The notes under the pieces were generated by a model. It saw only the letters and a program-made list of their open reading frames with translations, made no database searches and was not told the origin of the DNA. DNA of 48,718 nt from Rhodopila globiformis. GTDB taxonomy: Bacteria; Pseudomonadota; Alphaproteobacteria; Acetobacterales; Acetobacteraceae. Both the position numbers and the translations under genes were made by a program. The stretch spans positions 7,501-56,218 of the forward strand of contig NZ_NHRY01000182.1 in the NCBI RefSeq assembly GCF_002937115.1. The letters run 5' to 3'. Shown piece after piece: positions 18,187 through 27,226 of the stretch. Position 1 is the stretch's first letter. Every line of letters starts with the position of its first letter.

Positions 18187-19569
18187 ATGTTGTCCTTGAA
18201 GCTGGCGTTTGATACCGCTTCCGATCCGGTGTGCCGGCAGTCGAATCCTTCAAGGCGCCATTTCCCATCGCCTCCCGACGTCAATGAGGTGCTCGTACTC
18301 GGCGGCCGCCTCGACGTGGCGGGCCTCGCCTGGCACGACGATCCCGCCCGGCGCTGCAGCGCGGTCCTTCTGGCCGGCGCCGTCAGCGCCGCCGAATTCG
18401 CCGCGGCGACCGAGCTTATGCCCGACCCGGCCGTGCCGATCGCCGACTTCGCGGACAATGTTGGGTTGCGGACCGATTTCAGGGCGGCCGGGCTCGATCC
18501 CCAGACCCTGTCCGCCGCGCAGTTGCGCTTCGCGCCCATTCTCGAGCGGCTGAACGAGATACCGTTTCATGCCGCGCGGGAAGAGCGCAGCGAGATGCTC
18601 ATCCTGCGCCTCGCCTGGTCCCGGGCCACGCCGATCGAGGCTCGTTTCGCGCCCGACAGCCCGGCGGTCATCAAGTACCCTCTGCTGGGTCCCGCAGCGT
18701 CGAAACGGTCGGAACTGGAGGGGCTGGCGTTCCTGGACCTGCTGCGACGGCGCCACTTCATGCGCGTGCACGCCTGCGACCGCTGCGGATCGCACCGCTT
18801 GATGGCGTTCGAGGCCTGCCACGACTGCGGTTCCTCGGACCTGGCCGACGAGGCGATCGTCCATCACTACCGTTGCGGCTGCCAGGCGCCGGAATCCCGT
18901 TTCGTCCAGGATACCGGACTCGTTTGTCCCAAGTGCCAGCGCGCCCTGAAGCATTTCGGCATGGATTACGGCAAGCCCGGCTCGATCTCGCATTGCCGCG
19001 GCTGCGGCGCCAGCAGTTCCGAGCCTCAGCCGCGCTTCGCCTGCATGGACTGCACAGCCACGGTCGACGGCCAGGAGGCGACGGCAACGGACTGGTTTCA
19101 TTATGACCTGACCGATGCCGGCATCCTGGCGCTTCGTTCCGGGCACGCGCCAAGCCATGTCAGCCAGTTGCGGCCCGAGCAGGCGCCAGGCGCCTATTCA
19201 CTGCGGGAGTTCCAGTTGCTGGCAAGCGTTTCGCTGCGCAACTTCCGGAAATACGCCCAGCCGTTTGCCGCCGCCCGCCTCGCCATCACCAACCATGCGA
19301 CGCTTTGCAGCCAGCACGGCATGGCAATGGTCGATCGCGTCCTGCAGCAGGCAAGCCTGGTCATCGCCGACATTCTGTCAGAGGACCAGTTCACCACGGT
19401 TGCCAACAACAGCATCCTGATCGGCCTGCCGGAAATGACCGCGGCCGAGGCCGCGCCGGCTCTGGCGAGGGTCCGGGCGGCGGTGACTACCGAGCTTGAC
19501 CTGCCGCTTGAAATCGACGTTACGATCCACGGGGGCAACGACGCAGACGCCCTGCTTGCGGCGTTCTGA
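18187..19569 (+). CDS. TackOD1 zinc-ribbon domain protein with degenerate GGDEF-like C-terminus
   Basis: Probable signalling protein of about 460 residues. The centre carries a series of Cys pairs: CDRCGSH, CHDCGSSD, then HHYRCGC, CPKCQRAL, CRGCGASS and CMDC. The pattern and the phrase LKHFGMDYG match the TackOD1 output domain, a multi-zinc-ribbon module. The C-terminal about 130 residues (FRKYAQPFAAARLAITNH ... MVDRVLQQASLVIADILSEDQF ... ILIGLPEMTAAEAAPALARV) follow a GGDEF fold, but the GG(D/E)EF loop is replaced by VANNS, so cyclase activity is unlikely. The start is uncertain: ATG 18187, 18151, 18121 and TTG 18085 are in frame. It is 6 bp upstream of the GT2 gene, suggesting it regulates that synthase. 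Confidence 0.72.
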   Translation: MLSLKLAFDTASDPVCRQSNPSRRHFPSPPDVNEVLVLGGRLDVAGLAWHDDPARRCSAVLLAGAVSAAEFAAATELMPDPAVPIADFADNVGLRTDFRAAGLDPQTLSAAQLRFAPILERLNEIPFHAAREERSEMLILRLAWSRATPIEARFAPDSPAVIKYPLLGPAASKRSELEGLAFLDLLRRRHFMRVHACDRCGSHRLMAFEACHDCGSSDLADEAIVHHYRCGCQAPESRFVQDTGLVCPKCQRALKHFGMDYGKPGSISHCRGCGASSSEPQPRFACMDCTATVDGQEATATDWFHYDLTDAGILALRSGHAPSHVSQLRPEQAPGAYSLREFQLLASVSLRNFRKYAQPFAAARLAITNHATLCSQHGMAMVDRVLQQASLVIADILSEDQFTTVANNSILIGLPEMTAAEAAPALARVRAAVTTELDLPLEIDVTIHGGNDADALLAAF

Positions 19570-19575
19570 CCGGCC

Positions 19576-20844
19576 ATGCAGGCATGGTGGTACTTCTGCT
19601 CGCTCGATACCTTCAGCCTGGTGTCGATGCTCTGGTTCATGGTGGTGCTGGAGTTGCCCCGCTATTCCGTCGCGTCCATCGCAATCGGCTTCGAAGCGTT
19701 GTGGCGCCGGCCGCCGGTGCCGCTTTTCGTGCAGCCGGCGATCAGCATCCTGCTGGTCGGCCACAACGAGGCGCGTGTCCTGCGCCGCTGCGTGATGGGC
19801 CTGGCCGAGCAGACCGTGATGCAACGGCGGTCCCAGGTGCAGATCGTCGTGGTGGACGACGGGTCCACCGATGGCATGATCCGCATTGCCCGCAGCCTGC
19901 AGCAGGAAAGCCTGGTTGACACCGTGCTGCATGTGCAGGTCCGCGGCGGCAAGAGCGCCGGGGTCAACCTGGGCCTCACCGCCTGTCGCGGCGACATCAT
20001 CGTCATCATCGACATCGACACCACGCTGGACCGCGACGCGATCGAGCGTCTGCTGCCCTACTTCGCTGATCCCCATGTCGGCGCCGCTGGCGGGGACATG
20101 GGCGTCGCGAACCCGGACGCCAGCCTCGTTGCCCGCCTGCAGGACATCGAATACCTGATTACCATCTCCCTCGGCCGGCGGATCGGCGACATGCTCGGCA
20201 CGCTGTCGATCGTCTCCGGCGCTTTCGGCGCCTTCCGCCGCAGCGCCATTCTCGGCGTCGGCGGACTGGACTGCGAGGTCGGCGAGGATGCCGACCTGAC
20301 GATGAAACTGCGCCGCGCGGGCTGGCGCATCCGATTTGCCCCTGAAGCGCACTCCATGACGAACGTGCCGGAAACCGTTCCGGCCCTGATCGCCCAGCGG
20401 CTGCGCTGGGATCGGGGCATCGTGACGATCTGGTTCCGCAAGTTCCGCAGCGTGTTCGATCCCCGCTCCGCCACGTTCCGGCTGCTCGACGTCATGGCGC
20501 TGCTCGATGTCTTGTTGTTTCAGATGATCCTGACGCTGGTCTTTCCGGCCTATGTCGTCTGGCTGTGGTATTGGTTCGACACGTTCGGCCTGACCATCCT
20601 GGGCGCGACGCTGTTCTGCTACGCCGCCATGGACCTGCTGGCGCTGATCGTTGCATCCGCGTTGGTCGGCGACCTGCGCCGCGGGATGGGGCTGCTGATC
20701 TACCTGCCCGGCTTCGCCGTCCTGCAGATGTGCGTGATGCGCCAGGTGCGGCTGATCGCCGTCCTGCAGGAACTGCTGCTGCGCACTTCGTACCGTGATC
20801 CTTATGTTCCCGCACGCGTCATGCGGCAGGTGGAGCAGATCTGA
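19576..20844 (+). CDS. Processive family 2 glycosyltransferase (polysaccharide synthase)
   Basis: Membrane synthase of 422 residues, like cellulose, hyaluronan and PNAG synthases. It couples sugar polymerisation to export across the inner membrane. An N-terminal membrane segment is at about residues 12-30. The GT-A domain has VVVDDGSTDG (DDG at 94-96), DID at 146-148, GED at 236-238 and QRLRW at 274-278: the complete D, D, D, QxxRW signature of processive enzymes. Two to three C-terminal membrane spans follow. There is no PilZ domain, unlike BcsA. It lies 6 bp after the TackOD1 gene, and its stop overlaps the HlyD-like start (TGATG). The polymer cannot be predicted. Confidence 0.9.
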   Translation: MQAWWYFCSLDTFSLVSMLWFMVVLELPRYSVASIAIGFEALWRRPPVPLFVQPAISILLVGHNEARVLRRCVMGLAEQTVMQRRSQVQIVVVDDGSTDGMIRIARSLQQESLVDTVLHVQVRGGKSAGVNLGLTACRGDIIVIIDIDTTLDRDAIERLLPYFADPHVGAAGGDMGVANPDASLVARLQDIEYLITISLGRRIGDMLGTLSIVSGAFGAFRRSAILGVGGLDCEVGEDADLTMKLRRAGWRIRFAPEAHSMTNVPETVPALIAQRLRWDRGIVTIWFRKFRSVFDPRSATFRLLDVMALLDVLLFQMILTLVFPAYVVWLWYWFDTFGLTILGATLFCYAAMDLLALIVASALVGDLRRGMGLLIYLPGFAVLQMCVMRQVRLIAVLQELLLRTSYRDPYVPARVMRQVEQI

Positions 20845-21881
20845 TGGCCATTCGCCGCCTGCGTCCCCGTACGCTGTCCGAGTTGCCGCCGAATGAAGTC
20901 CGGCCGCGCCGCCAGGCGGTGATTCGTTACGTCTATTTTTCCACGATCCTTCTGCTGGCATTGTGGGTGGGCAACACCTTCCTCGGCGGCTTCTTCTATC
21001 TGCGCAGCGAGGGACAGGTGCTGGGCGAACCGACGGTCGTGGCGGTGGAATATCCCGCGACCGTCCGGCACGTCTTTCTCGACGTCGGCCAGCGGGTTGC
21101 GGCCGGCCAGGTCGTGGCCGTCGTATCGTCACAGCAGGTGACCGAGAGCCTTGCCCGGCTGTCTTCGGAACAGGCCGACCGGGCGTTGCGGCTGGGTGAG
21201 ATGCGCATCCGTCACGAAACCGCAAACGCGCTGCTTGGCCTCGCCCAGACCCGGGAGACGGTTGCTGCCGATACCCGCCGCAGGCTGGAAAGCCTGTTGC
21301 CAGGCGGATTTCTGCCGCTCGACCAGCGCCAGGCGGCGATCGAGAACGAATACCGCAGCCGCCAGGACCTCGTGCAACTGGTGGCGCAGCAGCGCGCCAT
21401 GGCATCGGAGGTTGCCGGCCTGGAACAGGCCGCCGGTGCCGCCGATCATGCCGCGGCGAGGCTGGAGCAGCTGTATGACGGTGGCGCGATACGATCCCCG
21501 ATCGACGGGATTGTCGGCCGCCGCCTGGTGGACGACGGCATGGTGGTCAATCCCGGGCAGCCGATGCTGGCGCTGTACAAGGATGCCCGCTTCATCCAGG
21601 CCTTCCTGCCAACCGGCGTTTTGTTCTCGATTGCCGTCGGAGACCGGGTCGTTGCCAGTACGGGCCTGCAAAGCTTCACCGGCAGGATCAGCCGCATCGA
21701 GCCGGTGGCGGAGGCGCTGCCTGGCGAATTCCGGCATGCGTTCGCTCCGGTGGATCGCCAGCAACTGATGCGGATTGCCTTCGACCCCGGCCAGACGCCG
21801 CCGCCGCTGTTCACCAAGGTGCAGATCCGGTCTGCGTTTTCCTGGCCACGGTGGTTGCACTTTGGCGGATCGCATGGCTGA
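20844..21881 (+). CDS. HlyD-family periplasmic adaptor-like protein
   Basis: Membrane-fusion/adaptor protein of 345 residues. One N-terminal transmembrane helix (YFSTILLLALWVGNTFLGGFF, about residues 31-50) is followed by a biotinyl-lipoyl-like half motif (VRHVFLDVGQRVAAGQVVAVV). A coiled-coil hairpin spans about residues 100-200, the second lipoyl half is GAIRSPIDGIVGRRLVDDGMVVNPGQPML, and a beta-barrel end follows. Start ATG 20844 overlaps the GT2 stop. Neither a TolC-like outer-membrane protein nor an ABC/MFS partner is encoded beside it, so it probably serves the GT2 synthase, comparable in placement to Alg44/HlyD-like subunits of exopolysaccharide machines. No PilZ domain. Confidence 0.85.
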   Translation: MAIRRLRPRTLSELPPNEVRPRRQAVIRYVYFSTILLLALWVGNTFLGGFFYLRSEGQVLGEPTVVAVEYPATVRHVFLDVGQRVAAGQVVAVVSSQQVTESLARLSSEQADRALRLGEMRIRHETANALLGLAQTRETVAADTRRRLESLLPGGFLPLDQRQAAIENEYRSRQDLVQLVAQQRAMASEVAGLEQAAGAADHAAARLEQLYDGGAIRSPIDGIVGRRLVDDGMVVNPGQPMLALYKDARFIQAFLPTGVLFSIAVGDRVVASTGLQSFTGRISRIEPVAEALPGEFRHAFAPVDRQQLMRIAFDPGQTPPPLFTKVQIRSAFSWPRWLHFGGSHG

Positions 21882-21898
21882 CCGGACCGCGGCACGCG

Positions 21899-22285
21899 TC
21901 ACATGAGCCGCAGCGCATCGCTCCTCAGGCTCATGACCGCGAGCCCGAGCGAGGCGACGGCCATGATGACGCCGGTTGCGGCAATCATCGGACGGCGGCG
22001 TGGCCGTTGCAATGCCGTTGCGCGCCCATCGCAGGAGCCCGTCCACGCCGGCAGGCCCGCCAGCACGCGCAGCCGTCCGCAATCGGGCCCGGCCTCGGCC
22101 ATACGCGCATAGGTGCAGGCGGTCACCCGTGTCCCGTTGGTGAAACGCACAACCAGGTGCACACGCCGGGCGGCATCGGTCTTGAGATCGACGCCAAGCA
22201 CCGTGTTGAGATCTATGGAAATATCGGATGATGGCCAGTCCTTGCTGACCAGGGCAACACAACGCGGAGCGACGTGCACAATCAT
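21899..22285 (-). CDS. Small protein with C-terminal membrane anchor
   Basis: I do not recognise the family. The protein has 128 residues, with a soluble, beta-rich N-terminal 90 (MIVHVAPRCVALVSKDW ... VHLVVRFTNGTRVTACTYARM), a basic stretch (LQRPRRRP) and one transmembrane helix at the C-terminus (MIAATGVIMAVASLGLAVMSL). GGAGG 6 nt before ATG 22285 supports the start over the longer frame. It converges with the HlyD-like gene, 17 bp between stops. By topology it would be tail-anchored with its domain in the cytoplasm. It could belong functionally to the polysaccharide cassette, but only its position says so. Confidence 0.65.
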   Translation of the reverse strand: MIVHVAPRCVALVSKDWPSSDISIDLNTVLGVDLKTDAARRVHLVVRFTNGTRVTACTYARMAEAGPDCGRLRVLAGLPAWTGSCDGRATALQRPRRRPMIAATGVIMAVASLGLAVMSLRSDALRLM

Positions 22286-22629
22286 GCCCGTCCTCCATCC
22301 GACAGAATCAAGCCGTAGACAATCATAGCAAACCTGTGGGAGGCAAGCCATTCTGGCTACGGAAGATGCTATCGGTTATATATTCGAAATAATGGCCCAA
22401 GTCAACCAAGATGCGCGCATCGAGTGGCCGAAAAATGATACCGTTGGGGATGACCGATATTGCCGGGCTGTCATCGTCCGGCACGTTACGGCCGGCTACT
22501 GCACCAACGGCGGGACGGATCCTTGCCGAAACCGCATAGAGTGCGTTCCTCGCAGGTGGTAACCGGACTCCGTCCCAAGGCGCCGGTTCGCGGCGGACGG
22601 ACATCGGAGAACCCGGAAGGAGCACGTTC
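22286..22629. other. Divergent spacer
   Basis: Gene-free interval between divergent starts. The 22350-22450 part is comparatively AT-rich (GTTATATATTCGAAATAATGG near 22375) and likely contains promoters. I see no conserved operator or RNA structure that I can name. Confidence 0.35.
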
Positions 22630-24057
22630 ATGACCCTCCCCCGCCGCAGCTTCGGTCTCGGTCTTCTGCTGGCTGCCACGGCATCCCGTTCCGCGTGGGC
22701 GGCCTGGGACGATCCGGTCCTGACGGACATCGAGGGGCTGGAGGACATCCTGCCCGCCGTCGATTCCTACATCTACGGCTATCCGCTGGTGACCATGGAA
22801 ATGACGCGGCGGGTGATGACCAACGTCGCGGCGCCGGAAGGCACGCACGCGCCGATGGGCCAGTTCATCCGCATGCGCGAGTATCCCAACGCCTCCTACC
22901 GCGACGTCACCGCCCCGAACGCCGATACGCTCTACACCACCGCCTTCATCGATGTCGGCCAGGAACCGTGGGTGCTCAGCATCCCGGACATGCAGGGCCG
23001 CTACTTCATGTTTCCGATGCTGGATAGCTGGACCAACGTCTTCCAGGTGCCGGGCACCCGCACCACCGGCACAGGCGCGCAGGCCTATGCGATCACCGGC
23101 CCGGGCTGGAGCGGCACGCTGCCGCCGGGCGTGGTGGAATACAAGTCACCCACCGCCATCGTCTGGATTCTCGGCCGCATCTACTGCACCGGTACGCCGG
23201 AGGATTATGCCGCGGTACATGCCCTGCAGGATGCCTGCCAGCTTGTGCCGCTGAGTGCCTATGGCAAGCCCTATACGCCGCCGCGCGGGAAGGTCGATCC
23301 GGCGATCGACATGAAGACGGCAGTGCGGGAACAGGTGAACCACCTGGACGCGGTCGCCTACTTCACGATGCTCGCGCAACTGTTGAAGGACAATCCGCCG
23401 CCGGCGGCCGACACGCCCATGCTGGTGACCCTGGCGAAGATCGGCATCGTGCCCGGCAAGGACTTCGACCCGTCCCGGTTCAACGTCGATTTTGCCCGGC
23501 GCGTTCCGCAACTCGGCTTCGACCGCATCATGCTGCACTACCGCTTCAGCGACGGCGACATTCAGTCCGTCAACGGCTGGAGCTATACGACGAAGACCGG
23601 ACTGTACGGCACCGGCTATCTCCAGCGCGCCCTGGTGACAGTGATCGGGCTTGGCGCCAACCGGCCGCAGGATGCGGTCTATCCGTTCTCGAAGAAGGAC
23701 GTGAACGGCGAGGCCTACAGCGGCGGGAAAAAATACGTGGTGCATTTCCCCAAGGGCGAGGCGCCGCCGGCCAAGGGGTTCTGGTCCATTACCATGTATG
23801 ACGAGAAGTATTTCTTCGTCGCCAACCCGCTGAACCGCTATTCGATCAGCACGCGCCAGAACCCGGTGTTCAACGCCGACGGTTCGCTGGACCTCTACAT
23901 CCAGCACACTTCGCCGGGTGCCGGCAAGGAAGCGAACTGGCTGCCGGCGCCGGAAGGCAAGTTCATCCTGATGATGCGGCTCTACTGGCCTGACCCGACC
24001 GCGCCGACAATCCTGGACGGTTCCTGGACGCCGCCGGCGGTAACGCTCCAGAGCTGA
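22630..24057 (+). CDS. DUF1254/DUF1214 secreted protein
   Basis: Protein of 475 residues with an N-terminal twin-arginine-type signal (LPRRSFGLGLLLAATAS, cleavage near AWA-AWD). The DUF1254 part follows (YIYGYPLVTMEMTRRVM, NASYRDVTAPNADTLYTTAFIDV, RYFMFPMLDSWTNVFQVPGTRTTG). The DUF1214 C-terminal part is FWSITMYDEKYFFVANPLNRYSI ... YIQHTSPG. The family is widespread, and its biochemical function is not established to my knowledge. GGAAGGAG about 8 nt before ATG 22630 fixes the start. Monocistronic. Confidence 0.92.
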   Translation: MTLPRRSFGLGLLLAATASRSAWAAWDDPVLTDIEGLEDILPAVDSYIYGYPLVTMEMTRRVMTNVAAPEGTHAPMGQFIRMREYPNASYRDVTAPNADTLYTTAFIDVGQEPWVLSIPDMQGRYFMFPMLDSWTNVFQVPGTRTTGTGAQAYAITGPGWSGTLPPGVVEYKSPTAIVWILGRIYCTGTPEDYAAVHALQDACQLVPLSAYGKPYTPPRGKVDPAIDMKTAVREQVNHLDAVAYFTMLAQLLKDNPPPAADTPMLVTLAKIGIVPGKDFDPSRFNVDFARRVPQLGFDRIMLHYRFSDGDIQSVNGWSYTTKTGLYGTGYLQRALVTVIGLGANRPQDAVYPFSKKDVNGEAYSGGKKYVVHFPKGEAPPAKGFWSITMYDEKYFFVANPLNRYSISTRQNPVFNADGSLDLYIQHTSPGAGKEANWLPAPEGKFILMMRLYWPDPTAPTILDGSWTPPAVTLQS

Positions 24058-24190
24058 AACCGGCGCCGGCTGGCCTGCCGGCATGACCTGAACGCCCAGG
24101 GGGGCGAGGATCGCATGCGGCACGCTGCGAGGACGCCCGGCACGGCCACGACGGAAAGAATACAGCCGCGAACGCCTGTCCCTTACCTCC

Positions 24191-25090
24191 CTACCGCTCC
24201 GCCATCCATCCTGCCCCGATCCGCCGCGCCTCGGTCACCAGCGCGGCGGTCAGCGGGGTCAGCGGCTCGCGCTGCGGATAGACCAGGCCGATCGTCGGGG
24301 GCGGCACCGGATCGGTGATCGGGATCGCCCGGATCGAACCCGGCAGCCCCATCGTCTCAGCCAGCACCGCCGGCATGACGCTGGCCCAGCCGCCGGTGCG
24401 CACATGCGAAAACAGCAGCACCATCGAGTTCGACTGCAGCGTCGCCGCCGGTTCCGCCCCGGCGTCACGCAGCCGGCGGTCGATGATCCGGCGGTTCTGC
24501 ATGTCCGGGGTCAGCAGGCACAGCGGCACCGTCGCCACCTCGGTCCACGTCACCTCCCGCCGCTCGCCCAGCGGCCGATCGGCGGCGATCAGAAGGGAGT
24601 AGCGCTCGTGATACAGCGGCACCGCGCGGGCGCGGCCCAGCGGTTCGTTGTCCACGTAGGTCACGCCGGCCTCGACCTCCAGGTTCTCCAGCATGGTCAG
24701 GATCTCGTAGGAGGTGCGCGACAGGATGGTGAACACCACCCGCGGATGCGCCGCGTGCAGCGGCGTGGTCAGAGCCGAAACGATCGGCAGCGCCGTCGGC
24801 ACCGCGGCCAGGCGCAGATGCCCGGCCAGCCCGCGCTTCAACGCGCCGATCTCGTCGCGCATCGACCGGTAGTCGCCGACGATGCGCCGCGCCCAGTCCA
24901 ACACGCGCAGCCCCTCGGGCGTGAAGCCGATGAACCGCGACTGGCGCTGCACCAGCAGCACGCCCAGCCCTTCCTCCAGGCTTTTCAGCCCCGCCGACAA
25001 TGTCGGCTGAGTCACGCCGCAGGCATCCGCTGCGCGCCCGAAATGCTGCTCCCGCGCCAGCGCCAGCAGCATGTCGAGCTTGTCGATCAT
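24191..25090 (-). CDS. LysR-family transcriptional regulator
   Basis: A regulator of 299 residues. The N-terminal winged helix-turn-helix is MIDKLDMLLALAREQHFGRAADACGVTQPTLSAGLKSLEEGLGV. The substrate-binding domain (from about residue 90: GHLRLAAVPTALPIVSALTTPL) is complete. The helix-turn-helix resembles the LysR type often next to NAD-dependent formate dehydrogenase genes, but no such genes are in this window. It starts at 25090 in an ATGA overlap with the stop of the upstream retropepsin-like gene. It is therefore the second gene of a coupled pair, unusual for LysR regulators, which are commonly divergent from their targets. Confidence 0.92.
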   Translation of the reverse strand: MIDKLDMLLALAREQHFGRAADACGVTQPTLSAGLKSLEEGLGVLLVQRQSRFIGFTPEGLRVLDWARRIVGDYRSMRDEIGALKRGLAGHLRLAAVPTALPIVSALTTPLHAAHPRVVFTILSRTSYEILTMLENLEVEAGVTYVDNEPLGRARAVPLYHERYSLLIAADRPLGERREVTWTEVATVPLCLLTPDMQNRRIIDRRLRDAGAEPAATLQSNSMVLLFSHVRTGGWASVMPAVLAETMGLPGSIRAIPITDPVPPPTIGLVYPQREPLTPLTAALVTEARRIGAGWMAER

Positions 25091-26022
25091 TCTTCTCCCT
25101 CGCGCTTCGAAACGAACACCCGGCGGCTGCGGAACGAGATCCAGACCCGCCGGCCGTGCAGGAACGACTCGCCAATCAGGGCGTCGCCGAAGCCGGCATC
25201 GGCCAGTTGCACGGCCAGCACCGGGGCGGCCTGGGTCGTCGGGCCGATGCGCAGTTCCTTGAAGTGGTGCAGATAGGCGACCGCCTCCACCGGACCGATG
25301 CCGCGATTCCGGACGGTTGTATCATTGGCCATGACCTGCGCATCCAGCCCTAGCCGGCGGGCCATGTCCAGGCCGATCAGGTTCTGGCCGGCGCCGGTGT
25401 CGAGGATCGCCATGCCGGCGGTGCCGTCAAGCTGGAACGGCAGCAGCAGGCGGTCCTTGCGGACGCCGACGCCGGTGATTTCCATCGCCGGCTGCGTCCA
25501 GGGCGGGGCGGCTTCGGGGCACTGGCGCGGGCGGTACAGCGTCAACTGGCCGCCGGGCACGTCGATATCCATGTCGAAGGCCAGCAGGATGTCGGCGCCC
25601 AGCAGCCCGTCCGCGTCCAGCCCATGCTTGTTTTGCAGGTTGAAGTTGCCGACGGCGATGCGGTCGACCGGGAAATGCACGCCGCCGATGACGAGGCGTT
25701 TCACGATCACGTCGTTGGTGACGGTCGGGCCGCCGATGCCCACGGCGCGGGTCTGGTGCAGCAGGTCATGCGGCAGCCCCAGCCGCTCGGCCACGGTATT
25801 GCTGATCGTCGTGCGCTCCGCGCCGCTGTCCACCACCAGCCTGACCCATTGGCCGTTGATCCCGGCAGGAACCACCAGCAGGTGATCCTGCACCTCCAGC
25901 GGCATCCGCGCGACCATGGCCAGGCTGCAATCGGTGGCCGGTGCGGCGCAGCGCGCGAGCGCCATCAGCAGGACAAGGGCAAGCAATCGGGGCAGCGGCA
26001 TCGGGATCATATCCTCGGTCAC
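25087..26022 (-). CDS. Retropepsin-like aspartyl protease, exported
   Basis: Protein of about 311 residues with a hydrophobic N-terminal signal (LPRLLALVLLMALARCAAPA) and two retropepsin-like repeats. The first has LVVDSGAERTTISNTVAERLGL and the partner flap/strand region LLGADILLAFDMDIDV. The second has AILDTGAGQNLIGLDMARRLGL and DALIGESFLHGRRVWISF. Each repeat carries one D-S/T-G catalytic triad, so a single chain could form a pseudo-dimeric active site. It is probably periplasmic. ATG 26022, 26010 and 26001 are all possible starts. Its stop overlaps the LysR start. The substrate is unknown. Confidence 0.85.
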   Translation of the reverse strand: MTEDMIPMPLPRLLALVLLMALARCAAPATDCSLAMVARMPLEVQDHLLVVPAGINGQWVRLVVDSGAERTTISNTVAERLGLPHDLLHQTRAVGIGGPTVTNDVIVKRLVIGGVHFPVDRIAVGNFNLQNKHGLDADGLLGADILLAFDMDIDVPGGQLTLYRPRQCPEAAPPWTQPAMEITGVGVRKDRLLLPFQLDGTAGMAILDTGAGQNLIGLDMARRLGLDAQVMANDTTVRNRGIGPVEAVAYLHHFKELRIGPTTQAAPVLAVQLADAGFGDALIGESFLHGRRVWISFRSRRVFVSKREGEE

Positions 26023-26279
26023 GACTCATATCGATCCGATAACGTATCATCTTCCCGGCCACGGCGCGACCGAGGCGATGCCGGAAGCGCGTGTCAGTAT
26101 GATGTCGCACCGTCTGCCCGGGTTCGTACCGCGATTTCCACCCGCTTTTCCAGGATTTTTATCGAGGCCGCAAGGTCGGCTGTCTCCGGCCCACGCTGCA
26201 TCCGTCCCGGGCGCGCATGATGACATGGCTCGCGCCCTGTCGCAGAGTGGCCGGGTCCTGACCAAAAGGAGGAAACAGA

Positions 26280-27191
26280 ATGGGCATGCTGGATGGCAAG
26301 GTCGCGGTGGTCACCGGGGCCGGCGGCGGGATCGGCCGGGCGAGCGCGATCGTGCTGGCGGCGAACGGCGCCAAGGTGGTCGTGAACGATGTCGGCGCGA
26401 CGGTGACCGGCGAGGGCCAGGATGCCGGCCCGGCACAGCGGGTGGTGCAGGAGATCACCCAGGCCCACGGCGCCGGCCGCGCGGTGGCCAACAGCGGCAG
26501 CGTCGCCAGCTGGGAGGACGCCCAGCGCATGGTGCAGGACGCGATCGATAATTTCGGCCGCATCGACATGGTGGTGAACAATGCCGGCATCCTGCGCGAC
26601 CGCATGTTCCATTACATGTCGATCGAGGAATGGGACGCCGTCATCAAGGTGCACCTGTACGGCGCGTTCTACGTCTCGCGCGCCGCGATCCCGCATTTCC
26701 GCAAGCAGGAGAGTGGGTCTTTTGTCCACATCACCTCGACCTCGGGCCTGATCGGCAGCGTCGGGCAGGTGAACTATGGCGCGGCGAAGATGGGCATCGC
26801 CGGGCTGTCACGGAATATTGCAATGGATATGCAACGGTACAAGGTGCGGTCGAACTGCATCGGGCCGCACGCGTTCAGCCGCATGATCGAGACGGTGCCG
26901 GGCCAGACCGAGGAGCAACTGAAGGCGCGGGCCGAGAAGACGCGGCCGGACCATATCGCGCAGCTGATCGCGTTCCTCGGCACCGATGCGGCGGCGGGCG
27001 TGTCGGGGCAGATTTTCGGTGTGCGCGGCAATGAAGTCTATCTGTACAACCAGCCGCGGCCGATACGGATCATGGCGCGGAGCGACGGCTGGACGCCGGA
27101 GAAGCTGGCCGAGCACTGGCTGCCGGCGGTGAAGAACAGCCTGACGCCACTGGAACGGACCCGCGACGTGTATCCGTGGGATCCGGTCTGA
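26280..27191 (+). CDS. SDR, (3R)-hydroxyacyl-CoA dehydrogenase-like
   Basis: NAD-dependent dehydrogenase of 303 residues, similar to the SDR module of peroxisomal multifunctional enzyme 2. TGAGGGIG is at residues 12-19 and VVNDVGATVTGEG is a characteristic insert of that group. NNAGILRD, the Ser strand (HITSTSGLIGSVGQ), catalytic YGAAK and the C-terminal extension (YNQPRPIRIMARSDGWTPEKLAEHWLPA) follow. The start is fixed by AAGGAGG 7-8 nt before ATG 26280. It is the first gene of a rightward run of CoA-related catabolic genes, though a 193-bp gap with a palindrome separates it from the next. Confidence 0.9.
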   Translation: MGMLDGKVAVVTGAGGGIGRASAIVLAANGAKVVVNDVGATVTGEGQDAGPAQRVVQEITQAHGAGRAVANSGSVASWEDAQRMVQDAIDNFGRIDMVVNNAGILRDRMFHYMSIEEWDAVIKVHLYGAFYVSRAAIPHFRKQESGSFVHITSTSGLIGSVGQVNYGAAKMGIAGLSRNIAMDMQRYKVRSNCIGPHAFSRMIETVPGQTEEQLKARAEKTRPDHIAQLIAFLGTDAAAGVSGQIFGVRGNEVYLYNQPRPIRIMARSDGWTPEKLAEHWLPAVKNSLTPLERTRDVYPWDPV

Positions 27192-27226
27192 CACAGCGCC
27201 GGTTGTCGTGCAGCGGTCCCTGACCC

